From: Mycteria americana
Taxonomy: Eukaryota; Chordata; Aves; Ciconiiformes; Ciconiidae
NCBI RefSeq assembly: GCF_035582795.1
Contig: NC_134368.1
Span: forward strand, 11,123,501-11,187,500
Reading direction: 5' to 3'
DNA: 64,000 bases
Positions 62,301 through 64,000 of this stretch are shown here, one piece after another (positions within the stretch are counted from its first letter, which is position 1; every line of letters starts with the position of its first letter). The notes beneath the pieces are model-generated. The model made no database searches. It saw nothing but the letters and a program-made list of their open reading frames with translations, and had not been told where the DNA came from. The position numbers and the translations under genes are program-made.

Positions 62301-64000
62301 TGTTATTAACCAGCTGGAACCATGAAGCTAGATTTACATTTAATCTCAATCATGTATAAAAATTTCCCTGTGCCCCCCTAAGCATAAAGTCAATATTTTT
62401 CAAACTTAAAGCCAAAGCGGCCTCTCAGTTTAATAGATTGTCTAAAATCTGGCAACATGTAGTATGTTGCTGTTCCAGCTGCTCTGCCCTTCCCCACCTG
62501 CTGCTTCAATTCTCTTCATTTTTATTTTTTTCAGCTCAAATAAACCTCAGATGTGTTTTTGTTTGGTTGTGGAGGGAGATGAAAGTAGACCAGAATACAT
62601 TCCTCCATGTAGTTGTTCCATCAAATGTTTCTCAGATAGATGTACGTTAAAGATTGTTTCTACATACTATTTTCAAATCATCGGAAACGTTCTCCTTCAT
62701 TACATAAACTGGTAAAATTCAAAAAAGCAGCTCCCTCCTGTGAAGAATATGATTGCAGCTGGGACAAAAATAGTTTCTAATAGTACTTTTGACACAACCT
62801 TACCTACACTGACCAACTTTAGTCATACTATGCATAAGCCATGAGAATGTTAATGCTGTTATACACAGCTGAAATTAAGACAACCCATTACATCATTTTT
62901 AAGAAGGCATTTAAGTTAAATTATTTCAAAGAAAAATCCCTCATGAGCTTTTCGGCAGTAACACTACGTGTGCGTGAGCTCCCTTGTACCAGCGCCAGCA
63001 GAGTCCTAGATGGCAGAGAGACACACAGTGCTTCCAGGGCTGCTCTTCGGGTATTTGGTAACGACCATTTGTGTCTGTCTACGCACACCCTCCCGCCACT
63101 CCAAGTCTGGTATGACTGATCAGGGACTGGCTTTTACTTTGCTGGCACCTGACAGGGAATTTTCAATACTGAGACTCCCCTTTTGAAGGCCCATGGGAAA
63201 ACTAGCAGAGGATTCACACACTGGCATTGTTTTATTCAGAAGAACCTGAACTTTGTCCAAGAAGTGGAGTTAAAAGGTCTGCGAGAGATGAAAATGAATG
63301 ATGACAGTAAGGAAGCAAGTCCTGCCCTGTCAACAGACTGTCAGGATAGAACAGTTATGACAGGACAAGAGGGAAAGATCTATTTTGATACCATCATTCC
63401 CAGTTTATAGGTAAGAAAACTGACCTGGAACTGCTTACACGGGATTAGTGCACCCCATATAAAGGAAAAGAGAAATGTCCTGATGCCAGATTTGTGACGT
63501 CAACTTCGTATTGTGCTGCCCACAGGTAGCTGTAAATGGTTTGATCACTGAGGAGTGCTAATGCCAGGTAAAGAGGTCAGTTGCATAAAAATAATTGTAC
63601 AGTATTATTTTTCTGATACCTAGTAAAGCCAAATGAAAATAATTTGTAAATTAATACATTTGCATTGACTCTTTTATTTGAGACTGTATGATGCGAGTCC
63701 ACTGCTGCTGATGCTTGAGCCTGCTAAGGAGAACAACTTACTGTGGATGAGGCAGCAACTGGAACATCTGTACCACCTGAAGAGTACCGCGTTCTGACAC
63801 CTCTCACGGGAACGTTGTGCTGTCTGTAAATACGTGGTAGTATTTTTCTATTTTTTGAAGGGCCAGTAATCGTTCCCCAGTACACGTGCAGATGTGCACA
63901 CAGCAAGCACAAGCCTACTGGCAACAAGCGTGTCTTGGTCGTTTTCCCAGACTCCTCACCAGCAGTGCGAACACCTTGGAGGGGTCAAATACCACTGGCT
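59326..64000. other. Intergenic DNA downstream of SH3BP2, no gene recognised
   Basis: AT-rich sequence with only short open frames on both strands, none matching a known family. In mammals ADD1 follows SH3BP2 on the same strand. No CpG island or exon of it is visible before the window ends. A small imperfect direct repeat (GTAGGTTTAC) lies at about 59,455-59,515. Confidence 0.55.

Noticed and set aside
59326..64000. Expected downstream neighbour ADD1
   Set aside because: No CpG island or recognisable exon before the window ends.

Overview
This is vertebrate nuclear DNA and almost certainly avian. It has one large multi-exon gene, long AT-rich introns, a CpG-island promoter, several CR1 LINEs (the dominant avian retrotransposon, one with an ATTCT-repeat tail) and a solo endogenous-retrovirus LTR of a type I associate with neoavian birds. 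The neoavian placement is inference from memory; the bird call is firm. No bacterial-style features (operons, CRISPR, rRNA, tRNA) were seen.

The only gene I can support is SH3BP2, encoding the adaptor 3BP2, on the + strand. A CpG-rich promoter lies at about 16,880-17,720, with a probable noncoding first exon ending at the donor at 17,229/17,230. Intron 1 is about 27.9 kb. Twelve coding exons (45,149-56,741) were joined by hand. All junctions are GT-AG and phase-consistent, and together they give 1,620 nt, that is 539 residues plus stop. The product has an N-terminal PH domain, an acidic tyrosine-containing linker, proline-rich SH3-binding segments, the RSPPDGQS tankyrase-binding motif and a C-terminal SH2 domain. 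The 3'UTR starts at 56,742. A candidate polyadenylation signal lies at 57,994, with a distal pair near 59,300.

Layout: 1-16,880 is intergenic and holds two ancient antisense CR1 copies (about 4,150-5,080 and 9,040-10,975). The second is split by a younger CR1 (9,398-9,822). A short + strand CR1 tail with a (ATTCT)12 array lies at 8,864-8,965. Intron 1 contains a minus-strand solo LTR (34,330-34,902) with a 5-bp target-site duplication, a perfect 14-bp hairpin at 26,581, and several homopolymer and microsatellite tracts. Intron 3 holds a young antisense CR1 (about 47,996-48,336). Intron 8 holds a + strand CR1 (about 54,188-54,650) ending just before exon 9. From about 59,330 to the window end I see no gene. 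In mammals TNIP2 and ADD1 flank SH3BP2, but I could not recognise any exon of either here.

I did not find a novel multi-gene system. The observations most worth checking are the LINE-in-LINE chimeric ORF, the LTR with its own CRE and TATA elements inside intron 1, the symmetric exon carrying both linker tyrosines, and the perfect intronic hairpin.
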